DNA of 64,000 nucleotides. Origin: Halomonas sp. 328. GTDB taxonomy: Bacteria > Pseudomonadota > Gammaproteobacteria > Pseudomonadales > Halomonadaceae. The notes beneath the pieces were generated by a model. The model did no database searches and was not told the DNA's origin. It saw only the letters and a list, made by a program, of their open reading frames with translations. Position 1 is the stretch's first letter, and each line of letters starts with the position of its first letter. A program made the translations under genes and the position numbers. The stretch is from positions 62,001 to 126,000 of the forward strand of contig NZ_JADOTW010000008.1 in NCBI RefSeq assembly GCF_015645095.1, written 5' to 3'. Shown here piece after piece: positions 63,074 through 64,000 of the stretch.

Positions 63074-63227
63074 GGTGGGAGATTCTATGTTGCCCCGCAA
63101 GGTTTCCGTGGGAGCGCGGATTCCGCGCGATTGGCGCCGCCAGGCGCCTTGATCGCCCGCAGGGCGATCCTGGCTGCCACCTGGGGCGACTTCGTCGCCC
63201 AATCGTTCGACATAGCCAAACTCCCAC
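63074..63227 (-). repeat. Composite REP-like repeat, family 2, copy 2 (inverted)
   Basis: Reverse complement of the 58101-58247 repeat with the same order of palindromes: GATTCTATGTTGCCCC, GTGGGAGCGCGGATTCCGCG, GATCGCCCGCAGGGCGATC and GGGCGACTTCGTCGCCC. It fills most of the gap between the DUF6746 gene and the RND pump gene; the rest of the gap (to 63307) holds short CCTGCTGT repeats also present near 57980. Confidence 0.75.
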
Positions 63228-63307
63228 AACACCAGTGTTTCTTCCAGCAACAGTGGTTGTCCAGCCTGCTGTGAGGCTGGCCACCCAACCTGCTGTAGGT
63301 TCTGGCG

Positions 63308-64000
63308 TTAGCCGCGGTCCGGCGCCTCGGCGATGGGGTGCTCTTCCCCATGCCGCCCCAGCCGGGCCCGCAGGTGCTCCAGGTACGAGAGCAGCGCCGG
63401 GATCACCAGCAGCACCAGCAGGGTGGAGAGCCCCAGGCCGAAGGCGATGGAGACCGCCATGGGGATCAGGAACTGAGCCTGCAACGAGGTCTCGAAGAGC
63501 AGCGGCGTGAGGCCACCGATGGTGGTCAGGGAGGTCAGCAGCACCGCCCGTACCCGCTGCACCACCGCCTCGTTGAGGGCGGCGTCGATGGCCAACCCCT
63601 GGCGACGCTGCTGGCGATAGAAGGTCACCAGGATGATGGCGTTATTGACCACGATGCCGGAGAGCCCGAAGAGGCCGAACAGCGACAGCACCGTCAGCTC
63701 GATGCCCAGCAACCAATGCCCCAGCACCCCGCCCACCAGGGCGAAGGGAATGATCGCCATGACGATCAAGGGCAGGCTCCAGGAGGCGAAGACCCAGGCC
63801 AGCACCACGTACATCAGCCCCAGGCCGACGATCAGCCCGGTGCGCATATCGGCCAGGGTCTCGCGCTGGTCGGCGGCGCGCCCCTCGAAGCTGTAGGCGA
63901 CGTGGAACTCCCGGGCCAGGGCCGGTAGGGTCTCGCGGTCCAGGCTCTCGAGCACCTGCTGGGCAGAGGTGACGCTACCATCCAGCTCGGCCCCCACCTC
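63308..64000 (-). CDS. RND efflux transporter, C-terminal part (cut by window end)
   Basis: The last about 230 residues of an AcrB/MdtB-like inner-membrane pump; the 5' part lies beyond position 64000. Visible: a porter-domain end (GSVTSAQQVLESLDRETLPA), then five membrane helices with LTVLSLFGLFGLSGIVVNNAI and the family ending (TTIGGLTPLLFETSLQAQF, then LIPMAVSIAFGLGLSTLLVL). Substrate cannot be told from this part. Confidence 0.9.
   Translation of the reverse strand, partial: EVGAELDGSVTSAQQVLESLDRETLPALAREFHVAYSFEGRAADQRETLADMRTGLIVGLGLMYVVLAWVFASWSLPLIVMAIIPFALVGGVLGHWLLGIELTVLSLFGLFGLSGIVVNNAIILVTFYRQQRRQGLAIDAALNEAVVQRVRAVLLTSLTTIGGLTPLLFETSLQAQFLIPMAVSIAFGLGLSTLLVLLVIPALLSYLEHLRARLGRHGEEHPIAEAPDRG

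Overview
The window is GC-rich, densely packed bacterial chromosome, most likely from a moderately halophilic gammaproteobacterium of the Halomonas type. This is an inference from gene families and gene order: a BCCT osmolyte carrier, a cox operon with DUF2909 and DUF2970 helpers, an EamA permease, and Pseudomonas-like REP sequences. No rRNA, CRISPR array, prophage or plasmid genes are present. There is one tRNA and one TnpB-only insertion element.

Region 1 (1-18.8 kb): cysQ and a divergent SLC13 anion symporter. Then comes an aa3-type cytochrome c oxidase locus on the minus strand: DUF2970 gene, ctaC, ctaD, ctaG, ctaE, SURF1, a small membrane protein, ctaA and ctaB, with a DUF2909 gene pointing the other way. 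It is followed by lrgA/lrgB behind a BCCT transporter, and by a two-gene signalling operon of a hybrid histidine kinase and a REC-GGDEF-EAL protein.

Region 2 (18.9-28 kb): tRNA-Pro(GGG) with a readable promoter and terminator, then a second haem-copper oxidase operon whose subunit II carries two haem c sites and which has two tandem subunit III-like genes. A solo tnpB element lies between this operon and the helicase gene hrpB.

Region 3 (28-39 kb): a purine salvage/catabolism cluster: GntR and RutR-like TetR regulators, xdhA-xdhB-xdhC-guaD, a GAF/PAS-GGDEF protein and an adenine deaminase. Adenine and guanine would be deaminated to hypoxanthine and xanthine and then oxidised to urate. RutR-type boxes (TTGACC-N4-GGTCAA and a weaker relative) sit about 35 nt upstream of both xdhA and the adenine deaminase gene.

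Region 4 (39-46 kb): cydA-cydB-cydD-cydC, a cyanide-insensitive-type quinol oxidase with its maturation ABC exporter, so the window holds three terminal oxidase systems. A Ca2+/Na+ antiporter follows.

Region 5 (46-64 kb): pqiA-pqiB-pqiC plus a helix-hairpin-helix protein, glycerophosphodiester phosphodiesterase, RhlE, an MFS carrier, a beta-CASP metallo-hydrolase, an EamA permease, pyrC, an outer-membrane barrel, an Aer-like chemoreceptor, a DUF6746 protein with a Fur-like box, and the end of an RND efflux pump.

The least ordinary signals are intergenic: duplicated gene junctions in both cox operons that create short, well-initiated ORFs; a roughly 115-bp foldable repeat present three times; a composite REP-like repeat present twice; and the RutR-type regulatory boxes.
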